From: Hyposmocoma kahamanoa
Lineage: Eukaryota; Arthropoda; Insecta; Lepidoptera; Cosmopterigidae
Assembly (NCBI RefSeq): GCF_003589595.1
Contig: NW_020653333.1
Location: forward strand, 1,327,603-1,391,602
Reading direction: 5' to 3'
DNA: 64,000 nt
Shown here: positions 9,196-18,985 of the stretch, in pieces
How positions within the stretch are numbered: position 1 is the stretch's first letter
How the letters are laid out: each line of letters opens with the position of its first letter
Position numbers and translations under genes: made by a program
Notes under the pieces: generated by a model
What the model was told of the DNA's origin: nothing
What the model saw: the letters and a program-made list of their open reading frames with translations, nothing else
Databases searched by the model: none

Positions 9196-10017
9196 TAGCT
9201 GGAATATCATTTTTACGGACGGACGGCAGTAATTTAACGACTACAATTTTTGTACTGTCATATGTGCGGTACGCAAAAGGACTTCATTCAGCTACTTCAA
9301 ATACTCCTTTTCATTTCACCTAATCATTTTGCAAATTGACCAAGTGTTAACGTTGGCAACCGTTAGTTGTGCAGAGAGCAACGAAAAGTGAGCGTACCTA
9401 CAGCTCCGGTACCTATCTGGAAAATAGGGAGGGTGCTGTACGTGCAACCGGGACGGCTCACCTAAAGCACTAGACTTTTGAGAACTGGATGAAGTCCGTG
9501 CAAACAGGCTGATCTGGTGTTAAGACCTGACTTAGATGGTCCCTGTGCGGGCTTGCTTGCACAGGTTATAGTGCCCCCGCTTAACCAAGAGGTTGATAGG
9601 GAGGGTCACTGTAAACTAAATTTATGTAGAAAGATATGGGGCTGTCTAAGCGTTAAAATAAAAAATAAAAATCTTATCACTTTAATATTTAAAATACCTG
9701 GTATCACTAAGTTAGAACTATTACTTCAATTTAATCACAATCGGTCGTGTTGTAAGCGTGAAGAGACGTGATGGGTCACGATCTACCTTTTCTAGTTTGA
9801 TTTATCGTTTTTTTTCCTGGTCTTTGTTCCGCTTAGAAACTTACTGTGGCTACTTTTAAAGTCACGTAGGTTTCCAAGTCGCCGTCATTGGACCATTTAG
9901 GAACAATAGGTGGTCAAATTGCATGAACAAATATAGCAAATAATAAATCAACTATTTGAATTATTTTAAGGTTAGAACACGGGTTCAATGGATTGGTTAT
10001 TCATACTATTTTTTTTC
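9196..10017. other. Gene-less stretch, nothing recognised
   Basis: A somewhat GC-richer zone (9360-9620) contains an 84-codon ORF (9517-9771) without any domain-like pattern. No repeat seen elsewhere in the window matches. Confidence 0.45.
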
Positions 10018-10262
10018 TTACTTGATGGAAGTGACGATAAGGACGACGATGGAGCATGCACACCAAAATAATGCCTATTCACTCTCGCCATGAAAAGGCC
10101 CAAGTTATAGCGTTCAGGAAATAAGTATGCAGGCAGGGAATTTCATTCCATAGCCGATGGAACTCCAGGCTACGTCCAGTCTCTTGATGAAGGAAAGGGG
10201 AAAGCAGAATTAAATCATGTAATTCCATCGCACACTTTCCGTGATTATATCCTGTAGAATAC
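10018..10262 (-). pseudogene. Jockey-like LINE 3' end, second subfamily
   Basis: On the minus strand one frame reads AME-stop-NSLPAYLFPERYN, LGLFMARVNRHYFGVHAP and a serine-rich end SSSLSSLPSS. This aligns with KGWKTLPAASVYPEKYN and LGLFKPRV of the 4.26 kb LINE. The segment that should encode HPYVVDIP is deleted and the frame carries a stop, so the copy is dead. Confidence 0.8.
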
Positions 10263-10879
10263 TAAAAAAAAAAGAGTAAAAGAGGTACAATTTAATTAAA
10301 TGATCTATCTATCTACAAACATTATTGTTTACTACTAAACATTACTATTTTACACCACATTTTTATGATCGGCTTAATTAATTATATAAAAATCAATTAA
10401 TGAGGTTTTCATTTCAAGACGACGATAAATCTTTCTATTTTGAAAAGACCTACCGCTCAGCAGTAGACTATTTGCATATAAAGGTAATCTCCCCCTAGGT
10501 ACACACCCAGTTAATTACAAATTATGAAAAACTTGTGAGCACCGACATAGTTACAAGAGGTTTAATATTTTATTGTATTAACGGTGTCCCGCTGCCATAA
10601 CAATATGTAAATCTGTAATATCAATGTAGATTAGCCTACCAACAGTTAGATATGCTAATACTGTTTACCACGCTGGACTTTTTGAGCTCATTTTGGACTA
10701 GTTCACCGACTAACAAACGTAGGAGGTTTTCAGTTACGTACGTTAGGCTTTCCCAAAACAAGCATACATTTGCTTAATGGGAGATATTGTTGAACTAAAT
10801 TGAGAAATAATTTCATTTTTTAACGTACTGTCAAAGTTATGATGAACAAGCAATCTTAATGATGGAACTTCACATGGCT
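10263..10879. other. AT-rich stretch, nothing recognised
   Basis: No repeat match or frame of interest. Confidence 0.45.
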
Positions 10880-11070
10880 ACTTGTATTTGCGTATTTGAT
10901 GTACGAGTATTTAGCAAACAATCACCATGTGTACATAGAGAGCATGTGTGGCAAAGTATTTGCCTTGTTCGCCTATGTGGTAAATACAGCAAACGCAAAA
11001 CACGCGTTACCGCGCGCTGGTCGGTTTTTCGGCGCACATCAAAGGAGTCAAATAAGCAAATACGCAAGTA
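10880..11070. mobile_element. Possible MITE with weak inverted ends
   Basis: TTTGCGTATTTGATGTACG near the left faces AAGCAAATACGCAA at the right. The interior is relatively GC-rich (GTTACCGCGCGCTGG). Only one copy is seen and the ends are imperfect. Three overlapping ORFs of 70-84 codons lie here in different frames and look incidental. Confidence 0.35.
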
Positions 11071-11117
11071 AACCATCCACGTTATGGTCATATATTTTAA
11101 TTCCTTATTGCCAAATA

Positions 11118-11155
11118 TTAGCATTTTCTTATATAATAATATAAGAAAATACTAA
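11118..11155. repeat. AT-rich hairpin, 17 bp arms
   Basis: TTAGCATTTTCTTATAT and ATATAAGAAAATACTAA are inverted with one mismatch around a 4-base loop. It could be a cruciform-prone AT sequence or an element scrap. Confidence 0.6.
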
Positions 11156-12044
11156 TTAATTATTGAAACTTATGGACCGCGACGTGTGACGCAACGCGGG
11201 TGTCCGGTAACCAGCCGTAGAAACGTCGGTACATGACACCCTTCGGCCAAAACTCTTACTGTTCAGATGGTCTCACTACAAATGAATTAAAATTCACATT
11301 GTGGCGGGACACCAAGCACTCGACTGTCAGGGTGTGTTTAGCTTTCTTTTGTACTCCACAATATCCGCAGACTTTATGGAGTAACGAAGACATTATATAC
11401 AAAAAGATAAGATGTGAGAGAATGTCAGAACAGCGTAGATCGCGCAGTGGCCTGGCCTAAGAGTAATACCAACACTAGCAACGTTACATACGCACTGCTC
11501 TTGATATTTTTAATAAATGAATAAAATAAAAATAAACCGTTGTACACTGAAATCTCCGGTTTCACAGGTAATTTATGTGATTGTCGGCAACATTTCGGTA
11601 TTTATTAAATTTAATAAGGTAATTAATGTAAATTTAAATTAGTTAAGTACATTGCGTGGAACGGAGTAGGCACCGAAAGCACGCAAGAGGATCTATTTAG
11701 AAATTGTGCCTAGTTAGCAAACAGACTATTGCAATCATAACAGCCAATTTATTTAGTTCATTCAATTAATATGATTTATAGAGACAATTACCCACTTACT
11801 TATACTCCGTTACAGATTTATGCTTCTCATACTACTAGTGTTGCCTAGTGGCGGGTAGGCGTGGCGCCACTTTTTGCTGAATTTTCAGTTTAATTTCCAT
11901 TGCTTTAACTGACAATACCTAAAAAATAGTATATTGGATAAAAAAATCACCAAAACATTAGGCCATATTTGATGGCTATTTTTTGTTATAATTTAATATT
12001 ACATTTTTACAATAACTTACATTACTTAGGCTGCTAACAGATTG
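11156..12044. other. Gene-less stretch, nothing recognised
   Basis: A 75-codon ORF (11233-11460) without recognisable motifs. The rest is AT-rich spacer. Confidence 0.4.
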
Positions 12045-12235
12045 ATTGCATGTTTGCAGTTAATGCGTGAAGCCGTGATCAACTTCAAGCAGCCGAGTCC
12101 TCGACTGCATGAAGTTGATAACGATTTCAAACATGCAGTCGATCTGGTAGCGGCTATACACTACTTACACTATTTTACATTAGTACTAACCACATTAAGA
12201 GATATAATCTTAGAGTTATATGTATTTACTCACTC
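12045..12235 (+). mobile_element. Rep-R copy 1, internally palindromic
   Basis: Shares long blocks with 14648-14830: AACATGCAGTCGATCTGGTAG, GGCTATACACTACTTACA, TTTTACATTAGTAC and ATATAATCTTAGAG. Within the copy, GCATGTTTGCAGTTAATGCG and ATTTCAAACATGC, plus CAACTTCAAGCAG and CTGCATGAAGTTG, are inverted, giving a foldback left half. It is probably a non-autonomous DNA element, though only two copies are seen. Confidence 0.65.
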
Positions 12236-12543
12236 ACCACCACACATTTTTAATTTACTGGCAGAAAACCATGACTTTACACGGTCTACAGTATTCATGC
12301 TGTCAGGGCCATTTCAGCACAAATTGTGTAATAAACATAAACAGGAAAAAAATACAGTTGAATTGAAAATCTCCACCTATTTCTGAAGTCGGTTAAAAAA
12401 ACATACGATGTAAGACGCTGCTACAAATTTATTTTAGAATACAATAGAAAACGTTTATTTGCCAGAATACAGTAATTATACAGATCTAAAATAAAAATAA
12501 GTACAATGCATTCAACCTGCAAGCAGGTGTGTCAAAAAAGAAC
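12236..12543. mobile_element. Spacer with a Rep-D 3' end at 12335-12403
   Basis: AAAAAAATACAGTTGAATTG and GAAAATCTCCACCTATTTC, ending TGAAGTCGGTTAAAAAA, is the right terminus of Rep-D in plus orientation. The rest of the element is not present. Confidence 0.7.
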
Positions 12544-12742
12544 TGCCTCTGTGGCCGAACGGTTATCATGCCCGATTGCCACGCAGAGGTCCCAGGTTCG
12601 ATTCCCGGGCCGGGAGAAATATTTGCACGGCCTACATTTATTTCTCTCGTGAGTTTGGGTGTAATTTGTGGTTGTCTATGACACAGGGTTTCCCTAGTGC
12701 GGAGCTATGTTGAGTGTGTGCGTTATTATTATTATTATTATA
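12544..12742 (+). mobile_element. Rep-B tRNA-derived SINE
   Basis: TGGCCGAACGG (A box) and GGTTCGATTCC (B box) sit in a tRNA-like head. The body has TTTATTTCTCTCGTGAG, TTTGGGTGTAATTTGTGG and ACAGGGTTTCCCTAGTGCGG, and the tail is (TTA)n. This copy lacks ~20 bp (GTGTGTCCATGGCACCCGC) found in the other copies, which may mark a subfamily. Both Pol III boxes are intact. Confidence 0.93.
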
Positions 12743-13111
12743 AAAATATTAATTGAAGTAAATATTTTGGCATCCAAAATTAATTACATTTCAAATTAAT
12801 ATAAATTAGTATTTGTAAATTCTAAATATTCTTTATTACTATACAATCAATGTGTCAGAACCAATATTGTCAATTGTGATTTAAACGTAGGTCCGTATAG
12901 TAATTTAAATTAATTTAGTAAACTATTGAAGATCTTTATGCACAAATTGAAACAGCTATTCTTATAAATTAATTTATGGCAACGAGTTTGGTATAAAGGA
13001 TCCATGATTTTAATTCTGGATTGCCTTTGTATCGCTTCACCGCTTGTTTTAAGAGATGAGTGTTCACGAATACGCAGATGTCCCATGTCCATGCATGGCA
13101 AAGGAGTACAG
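12743..13111. other. No recognised feature
   Basis: AT-rich spacer. Two ~63-codon ORFs on opposite strands overlap and look incidental. Confidence 0.4.
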
Positions 13112-13290
13112 TGGCTCTACCATGTGGTTACAGGACAAGTCATCGATAGCGACCGCGTAAAATGTTTGTATACAAAATGTTGTTTCTTCGTGTGACCGCT
13201 AGGGGAGCTGTATAATTTACTATACAAATTGTGTGAAGTAATTTACGCGGACGCAAGCAACAACTGTCACAGTAAACTCGTTGTAGAAGC
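13112..13290 (+). mobile_element. MITE Rep-Q copy 1
   Basis: The left end TGGCTCTACCATG faces TTGTAGAAGC, and ATAGCGACCGCGTAAA at the left is inverted as AATTTACGCGGACGC at the right. The interior has ATGTTTGTATACAAAATG and GACCGCTAGGGGAGCTG. It is 179 bp, the same length as the copy at 24463-24641, and is non-coding. ACAG abuts both ends here as it does there. Confidence 0.85.
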
Positions 13291-13380
13291 ACAGTTACAG
13301 GTTTCATAAAACGGAAATTACTTTATACATTTCTCCCGGTATAACGTCATATCGGCGTGGTGAGAAACCACTTGAGTAAT
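13291..13380. other. Short unassigned spacer
   Basis: Nothing recognised between Rep-Q and the Rep-E copy. Confidence 0.4.
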
Positions 13381-13592
13381 CTATTAGTGACTTAACACGA
13401 AAGTCTTAAAATCGTTACCACTTTTACCGTTTCTTTCTAGCTTTCTATTTCGGTTGTCTGGTGACAGGGCGCACGGATTGATACAGTCAACCGTGGCCAT
13501 GGGACCTGTAAAGGGCCCAAAATGTTGGTTTGTTTGAAAAGACAAATATACGCGATTTAAATCCGGCAAAATAGTTTCATTTCCTATATTTG
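13381..13592 (-). repeat. Rep-E copy with outer segment
   Basis: GACCTGTAAAGGGCCC, TTGGTTTGTTTGAAAAGAC and ATACGCGATTTAAATCCGG form the Rep-E arm in reverse. Upstream, CACGAAAGTCTTAAAATC also occurs, inverted, at the left edge of foldback Rep-P (20494-20516). This ties the two foldback families together. Confidence 0.75.
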
Positions 13593-13606
13593 TACTATTT
13601 TATTTT

Positions 13607-13850
13607 TCGCATTTAATGGAAGCGACGATGAGGTCGACGATGGAGCTTGGGCCTTTTCATGGCGAGAGTGAATAGGCATTGTTTTGGTGTGTATACCAAA
13701 ATAATGCCTATTCACTCTCGCCATGAAAAGGCCCAAGTTACAGCGTTCAGGAAATAAATTTGAAGACAGGAAATTTCACTCCATAGTCGTTCGTGCGAAT
13801 CCTTGAAATATCCACAACATAGGGATGGAACCCCAGTCTATTCTTTGTTG
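13607..13850 (-). pseudogene. Jockey-like LINE 3' end with inverted duplication
   Basis: On the minus strand: FHPYVVDISRIRTNDYG, then after a shift LGLFMARVNRHYFG and, beyond the hairpin, a serine-rich APSSTSSSLPLN. Between the last two blocks the RVNRHYFG-coding segment is repeated in inverted orientation (see 13646-13737). Frameshifts and this insertion make it non-functional. It is a close relative of the copies at 10018-10262 and 20.45-21.25 kb. Confidence 0.85.
13646..13737. repeat. Hairpin: 43 bp arms, 6 bp loop
   Basis: The arm 13646-13688 (starts CTTGGGCCTTTTCATGGCG) is the reverse complement of 13695-13737 except at one base (GCATTGTTTTGG against GCATTATTTTGG). The loop is GTGTAT. 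The right arm belongs to the LINE 3' coding end, and the left arm is an extra inverted copy absent from the sister LINE at 10.03 kb. Confidence 0.95.
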
Positions 13851-13871
13851 CTAATTAAATTAATTCAATCT

Positions 13872-14526
13872 AAACTCATATTATAAATACGAAAGCAATT
13901 CTTGTTTGTTACGTTTTCAAGCCAAAACTGCTGAACCAAATTAGATTAATTTTGGTATCGAGATAAATGGGACCTAGAAAAAGGACATAGCGTCAGGGAT
14001 AGTGCAATTACGCGTAACTAGTATTGGATTATGTGTTTCCATTTCAGCAATTTAGTGGCCAAATGAAGTCCGCGCAAATGTTGTGGCAACAAATTAGCAT
14101 CTTTGCGGGAAACTATTATTATTAGCCCGTACATAATATAAATTAATGCTTACTTTGCAAAAATTATAGTCGTTGCAATAGAAATTACAAAGTAATAACG
14201 GTAAATTCCTCTCCTGTAAAATTAGCGTCTTTTATCAATACCACATGCGCGGATTTGCACTATCACCGACAACAGGCTACTTTTATCACAAAAATAAATC
14301 TTAATAAAAAACCGACCTCAAAAGGGGACCGTAAATAGAGGATGAGAGTTTGTATGGAGAACCAATCATTTCTCAAATAAGGGACCTGAAAATTCATATT
14401 ATGTCTTTTGTAAGAAATAAATAATATTTCAGCGTTTTTAACCAATTACCGTTCAAGATAAAATAGGGGATGAGTAGGCTATTCGCAATACTTATTCTAC
14501 GCAGACAAAGCCGCGGGCACCTAGTT
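13872..14526 (-). mobile_element. Rep-H (TTGCCCGCGAC-type) element, interrupted
   Basis: Read on the plus strand: CATATTATAAATACGAAAGC, CCAAAACTGCTGAACC, TAGAAAAAGGACATA, then after an insertion GCTACTTTTATCAC, GATGAGAGTTTGTATGG and CTACGCAGACAAAGCCGCGG, ending GCACCTAGT. This is the reverse of the fuller copy at 45769-46035. The type is ubiquitous in lepidopteran genomes (memory); its class is uncertain and Helitron-like affinity has been suggested for similar sequences. ACCGACCTCAAAAGG near 14316 resembles a Rep-D tip. Confidence 0.75.
13990..14272. mobile_element. MITE nested inside Rep-H
   Basis: The left end GTCAGGGATAGTGCAATTA faces a right end whose complement reads GTCGGTGATAGTGCAAATC. 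The segment lies exactly between GGACATA and GCTACTTTT, which are contiguous in Rep-H at 45.9 kb. It is ~280 bp, non-coding, and no second copy is seen. Possible short duplication: CATAG left, AACAG right. Confidence 0.75.
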
Positions 14527-14647
14527 TTGTATACTTGTCAAATATCTTGAGGAAATTAGATGTCCCGCCGACAAAGAAAGTGCAAAAATTACCATTTAAT
14601 TTTTGTTTTATAATACTAAGTGCGACTCGGTAAACCGACTTCATGCA

Positions 14648-14830
14648 GCCGAGATCGACTGCATGCAGTTAATGTGGTGGTCTCGGCTGCTTGAAGTTGA
14701 TTACGACTTCACGCGTTAACTGCAAACATGCAGTCAATCTGGTAGCAGCTATACACTACTTACATTATTTTACATTAGTACCTACTAATCACATTAAAAG
14801 ATATAATTTTAGAGTTTTTAAGTATTTACA
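14648..14830 (+). mobile_element. Rep-R copy 2, internally palindromic
   Basis: AAACATGCAGTCAATCTGG, AGCTATACACTACTTACAT and AAAAGATATAATTTTAGAG align with copy 1. GCAGCCGAGATC and TCTCGGCTGC, and CGACTTCATGCAG against CTGCTTGAAGTTG, are inverted. Confidence 0.65.
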
Positions 14831-14859
14831 CGTGGCGTGGCGCATAGGAAAGGTTGCAA

Positions 14860-15126
14860 TTGCGCCTGATGGTAAGCTACAGGCCTGTCCATAACAGTTA
14901 CAGTGCCACTCAGAGCTTTAAATTGCAAAGATCTGAGGGGCACTGCCACTGCGCCCGTCACCTTGAGACATAAGTTGACAAGTCCCATGTGCCTGTAATT
15001 TCACCAGCACCCTTGCCCTTCAAAACCGGAACACAGTAATGCTCAGATTACTGCTTGGCGGCAGAAATAGGTAATGTGGCAGTACTTTCCTGAACGAACT
15101 CTTTCACCATGAGCTCTACTGCCTAA
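14860..15126 (-). repeat. Rep-A copy, nearly full
   Basis: Covers the fixed 5' start (inverted GAGCTCTACTGC) to GCGCCTGATGGTAAGC. Only the last ~25 bp with the A-rich end is degraded. All core blocks are present. Confidence 0.9.
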
Positions 15127-15460
15127 TTATTCAGAACATGAAACAAATCACGAAGTATAACTCTAGTCTTAGTTATAGGTAGTTGTTATAAGACTAGAAA
15201 ATAAATTATTTAGCAACACTCAAAATCTCTACACAGAAAGGTACCTCCGGTTTTTTATGATTAGCCATAGTGCTATAACAAAGGCGCTCGTTTGAAAAGT
15301 AAAAACATCGTGAGGCAGATGTCGAAGTTACTTTGCAAACTTACAGTTGCCGTTGGTTTAGGAACGCCTACAGAAAATATATACGGCGAGCTATAATATT
15401 CGATACTGTATAGGGTACGCAATAGCTAAGTAAACAAAAGTAATTTGGAAAGGCTTACCA
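15127..15460. other. No recognised feature
   Basis: AT-rich spacer with no shared repeat. Confidence 0.4.
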
Positions 15461-15823
15461 CTAGCAAGCCGAAATGGTAATAACAGTATTTAGATATCTC
15501 CTGTTCTTTATTGATGCATATTGTATATATCTCAGTCTATAATCTTCTGACGCTTTAGACACCTGGCCGTGTCCACAAATCCATTCTACATTCAAATTGC
15601 GTTTGTTTTGCCTATTGTTTTCGATAGTCTTAAAAGTATTCATAATGTCAGCAACAACTACTGTAGCATTAGCATTTAGTGACGTCATAACCTCATTATT
15701 ACTGGTATTGTAATAAAATAAAATACATTTTCTGTATTCAACGTGGGGGGACCTGTTATCGGACGTCTCCACCAGGTTTTTCAACTTGTCTTCATAAAGG
15801 TTAAAAATTAATTTAAGGTGCAA
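15461..15823 (-). CDS. Orphan ORF, 120 codons, doubtful
   Basis: An open frame with a mixed composition, not dominated by any repeat. It includes segments such as ILFYYNTSNNEVMTSL and NLNVEWICGHGQVSKASED. No domain is recognised. No splice context, promoter or poly(A) site was evident. One frame of this size in 64 kb of AT-rich DNA can arise by chance. No family in this window overlaps it, so a degraded transposon or a real small exon remains possible. Confidence 0.2.
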   Translation of the reverse strand: MHLKLIFNLYEDKLKNLVETSDNRSPHVEYRKCILFYYNTSNNEVMTSLNANATVVVADIMNTFKTIENNRQNKRNLNVEWICGHGQVSKASEDYRLRYIQYASIKNRRYLNTVITISAC

Positions 15824-15961
15824 TGCACGCTTCTATAACAAGATTTTGGGCTGATATTAAAAATTTGTCGTTATTGAGGTTTATGAAGCTTCTGCATAAT
15901 TGAATGATAAAAATCCTTGGTGGTGACCTGTTTGATCCGTTTGAAATAAATATTGTAAATG

Positions 15962-16118
15962 ATAAATTGTTTACAAATATTTATTAACAAGAGCAACCCC
16001 TATAGTGTCTTACTCATTCTTCTCTGAGGAACCTGTCTTACGAATGAGTAGTCGGTTTTAATCAATGTAACGATTTCAAGTGTAACTTATTTACCTATGA
16101 AATAAGATATATTTGAAA
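15962..16118 (+). mobile_element. LINE 3' tail (Rep-K)
   Basis: GCAACCCCTATAGTGTCTTA, TCATTCTTCTCTGAGG, GTCTTACGAATGAGTAGTCG and AACGATTTCAAGTGTAA, ending GAAATAAGATA. It matches the tail of the Jockey-like LINE at 4.86-4.98 kb, so it is a 5'-truncated copy. Confidence 0.75.
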
Positions 16119-16719
16119 TTAAACAATCGGGAATGAGATAGTATCCGACCATACTGAACCCCATTACGCAGCGCCAGTAAGGAAGTACACAAATCAACAG
16201 TAAAAGTAAAAGGAAAAGAGGCTAGGCGACGCTTCAATTGAAAATGACTTATACACAGATAGGCAACTTTGTGGCTAATATTGGGAAAACGGTCGATATC
16301 ATTACAGATATACAGTTTTCTTTACGGTAGTTTCCCACATGTCAGAGGAGATGTGACCACCTTATATGATACGATGGCTACCGATGTTAAAAACCTATAA
16401 TTGAAGGAAAAGTGGAAAGTAAACGTGGACGAGGAAGTCCAGAGAACTAGTTAATTTTGTATGTAAAAGAAAAAAGCAGGGAATAAATTGAAGTCCAAGA
16501 AGTCAAGTCGATTGTCGGCATGATTACCAGGCAATTACAGGTAAAGATTCTCGCCACAGCTATCGTTTTTACGTGTTTGAATCAATTCGTTGGATTGTAT
16601 AGTAAATTCTTGCACAACTTTACCGACTGTATTTGTAAGTTTGTCCGTATCGATGTTGTGTAGAACGGACTTGAGCGGCGGCGAATAACGGACGCGACGT
16701 GATGTTGAAAAATGAATGG
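16119..16719. other. Unassigned, possible LINE remnant
   Basis: Near 16410-16440 one frame reads KVESKRGRGSPEN before a stop, resembling the basic GRGRP stretch of RTE-like ORFs. This alone is too short to annotate. The rest shows nothing. Confidence 0.25.
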
Positions 16720-16830
16720 CCGAAGATCAATATCAATGGGCCGCGCTCTGCCGCGGTACCACTAAAGTACATGATGGCTATAATTTTTAGTTATGATACA
16801 AGACATAGAACAAAGCGTTAAACAGAATTA
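16720..16830 (+). repeat. Rep-J repeat, first unit
   Basis: CAATGGGCCGCGCTCTGCCG, CTAAAGTACATGATGGC and TTATGATACAAGACAT recur at 16963-17060, 232 bp downstream in direct orientation. It is a diverged local duplication or two copies of one element. Confidence 0.7.
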
Positions 16831-16904
16831 ACTATCTATTACTTTCATTAGTAGGTACACAACCTACCTACTTAATCGGAAACCTTGTTTTTGTACTCTG
16901 TATA

Positions 16905-17060
16905 AGCAGCCGCTTCCGGTATTTTTGATCGGTATTATTGACCCTGACGCTCGATATCAACAATGGGCCGCGCTGTGTTACGGTACCGCTAAAGTACATA
17001 ATGGCTATAATATTCATATTATGATACAAAACCTAGATGAAAACGTTGAAAAGCATTACC
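16905..17060 (+). repeat. Rep-J repeat, second unit with leader
   Basis: The leader CGCTTCCGGTATTTTTGATC and TCGGTATTATTGACCCTGAC is shared with 18893-18985. The rest (CAATGGGCCGCGCTGTG, CTAAAGTACATAATGG) repeats the first unit. Confidence 0.7.
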
Positions 17061-17094
17061 TATATATATTTATTATAGGGTATATGCCTAAGCA

Positions 17095-18013
17095 TTAGGG
17101 ATGGGTATCGATCAACAAAACATCGATTTTTGAAATTTTTTTTGACAAAACAATCGAAGTACCGATTAATCGTGGCGTAAAAAATCGATTAATCGACAAA
17201 ATATAAATATTTTAGTTGGTCGGATTACTATGAAGTAATATTATTCTTAATAGTATTCTTCAAAGTAATTACTATGATGAATATGAATTCTTGTTGGTGA
17301 ATTTGTTTAGCTGTAGAAGTCAAATTTTACAACGTCACTTTCATCTCTTACGGTTTACGAAGTCTGCTAGCCTGATTACCTGATTTCTAAATTAAAAAAA
17401 AACTAGCTAGGTATAGAGAGAGGTAGACAATACTCCATTAAGTCTAAGCTATAGAATATAAATAAAATATAAAATCTAGAATAATCTCGAAAACACAGGT
17501 GGCGGCTCAGGGGGCATGCATAAGAACCTCGTAACGTAACCCTTATAACAATATAGTAGTATAGACACCAGCCCCCGTAGTGTGGCTACTCATGATAGCG
17601 GCGACACGCGCGATAAAATTGAAATAAGCGCACCCTATTGGCTATCTAAATTAGATCTGATTGAGACACTGTCATGCGTAGCCATGCTACGGGGGCTGTA
17701 TTAATTATAATTTTTTCAAAGACGTGTAGACAAATTTTATGATTAGCTTATGTAACACATCTAACTGGTGTCACAGTATTGCGCGCAAGTCTCATTTTTC
17801 AGAAATTGACTAAATAAAATGAACATTTTGATTTTAAAAGCGGTTGTTTTTTTCCAAATTTTGACATGTTTATAAAATGTTTTTATGAAATGTAGTTTTA
17901 TTTGTTAGCAACAATCGGTATGAAATTATCGATTATCCGATTAATCGAACGAGATGACATCGATTATTCCACAAAACAAAAACATCGATTAATCGATACC
18001 CGTCCCTACTAAA
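17095..18013. mobile_element. hAT-like non-autonomous element
   Basis: The left end TAGGGATGGGTATCGAT is inverted at the right as ATCGATACCCGTCCCTA. Subterminal copies of ATCGATTAATCG occur at both ends. CCTAAGCA at 17087-17094 and again at 18014-18021 gives an 8 bp target duplication, the hAT length (family knowledge), though 5 bp separate the right repeat from its copy. It is ~919 bp with no transposase frame. A second MITE lies inside. Confidence 0.8.
17569..17698. mobile_element. MITE nested in the hAT-like element
   Basis: CAGCCCCCGTAGTGTGGCT faces AGCCATGCTACGGGGGCTG. Inner CTCATGAT and GTCATGCG are also roughly inverted. It is 130 bp. No unambiguous target duplication and no second copy is seen in the window. 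Confidence 0.85.
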
Positions 18014-18266
18014 CCTAAGCACTGATCAATGTTCTGAATTTTGACATTTATTAAGCGGGCTTCCGGCGTTAATTGATTTTAGGTACCTATTCTACGCGCT
18101 CCGTATGTGTGCGTGTGGCATACGTTTTTAAAACCGTGTGTGAACCCAAGCGACACAATGCGAATTTAGGTATTTCCTTCGTATTATTAAAACAAGTACA
18201 CAGTTTGAAAATGTACAGAGTACACGTTATAGAAAAGGTGTAGATTTGTTATTATTCAAAAACTAT

Positions 18267-18343
18267 TCGGCGTAAATAGTTCATGGAAGATGACCTTCCA
18301 AAATAAACTCTTATTTCGGCGCAAATAGTTCATGGAAGATGAA
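18267..18343 (+). repeat. Short direct duplication
   Basis: TTCGGCGTAAATAGTTCATGG at the left and TTCGGCGCAAATAGTTCATG about 48 bp later are nearly identical, both followed by AAGATGA. Confidence 0.8.
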
Positions 18344-18353
18344 ATAAGGGTTT

Positions 18354-18560
18354 AGATAGATAGATAGATAAACACTTTATTGCTCACACACAAGAACAAG
18401 AATAGTACATAAACAACTTAAAACTAATGTGGGCAAAGGCGGTCTTATCGCTAAGAGCGATCTCTTCCAGACAACCTTAGGGTTAGAGGAATGCTAATCG
18501 GAGCGGGAGACGTAGTGTGCCAATTTTACAAATATAAAAATAAAAATATAAAAAAATAAA
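18354..18560 (-). mobile_element. LINE 3' end with TAGA-type tail
   Basis: On the minus strand: TGTCTGGAAGAGATCGCTC, TTAGCGATAAGACCGCC, GTGTGTGAGCAATAAAG, then a (TATC)n tail. I recognise this from memory as a common lepidopteran non-LTR 3' end, of Jockey/CR1-like type. It is 5'-truncated with no coding part left. Confidence 0.75.
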
Positions 18561-18892
18561 ATAAAATTTATTATTATATATTATTAGGGTTTATTTTGTT
18601 TTTTAGACACAACTTCGGATTTTTTCTATCGAGGAAACTACAAGTAATCGTTTTTGTAAAGAGTATGATTTATAGAGTGATCATTAAATATTTTATACAT
18701 TAATTTCATAAATAAAGCTTTAGCAATAACGACACAGCAAGGGATCAAACGAATGCAATATTTCGCAATTACGTATCGCTGCCTCTGCCAATTATTTTAT
18801 TAAATTTTAAAAATCTACCGTGTTCTCAGTGTACACTCTACTCGCGCTTCATTTTGTCACAGGCGAGGGGATAATCATTTAATTACTTAATC
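18561..18892. other. AT-rich stretch, nothing recognised
   Basis: Begins with AAATATAAAAATAAAAATAT-type low complexity. Confidence 0.45.
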
Positions 18893-18985
18893 AGTTCCAA
18901 ATCTTGTCTTTGTTATCGGTATAAGTAACGCTTCCGGTATTTTGAATATCGGTATTATTGAACCTGACGCGGTACCGATATATAT
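18893..18985 (+). repeat. Rep-J leader copy
   Basis: GTAACGCTTCCGGTATTTTG and CGGTATTATTGAACCTGACG match 16905-16960. Confidence 0.7.
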
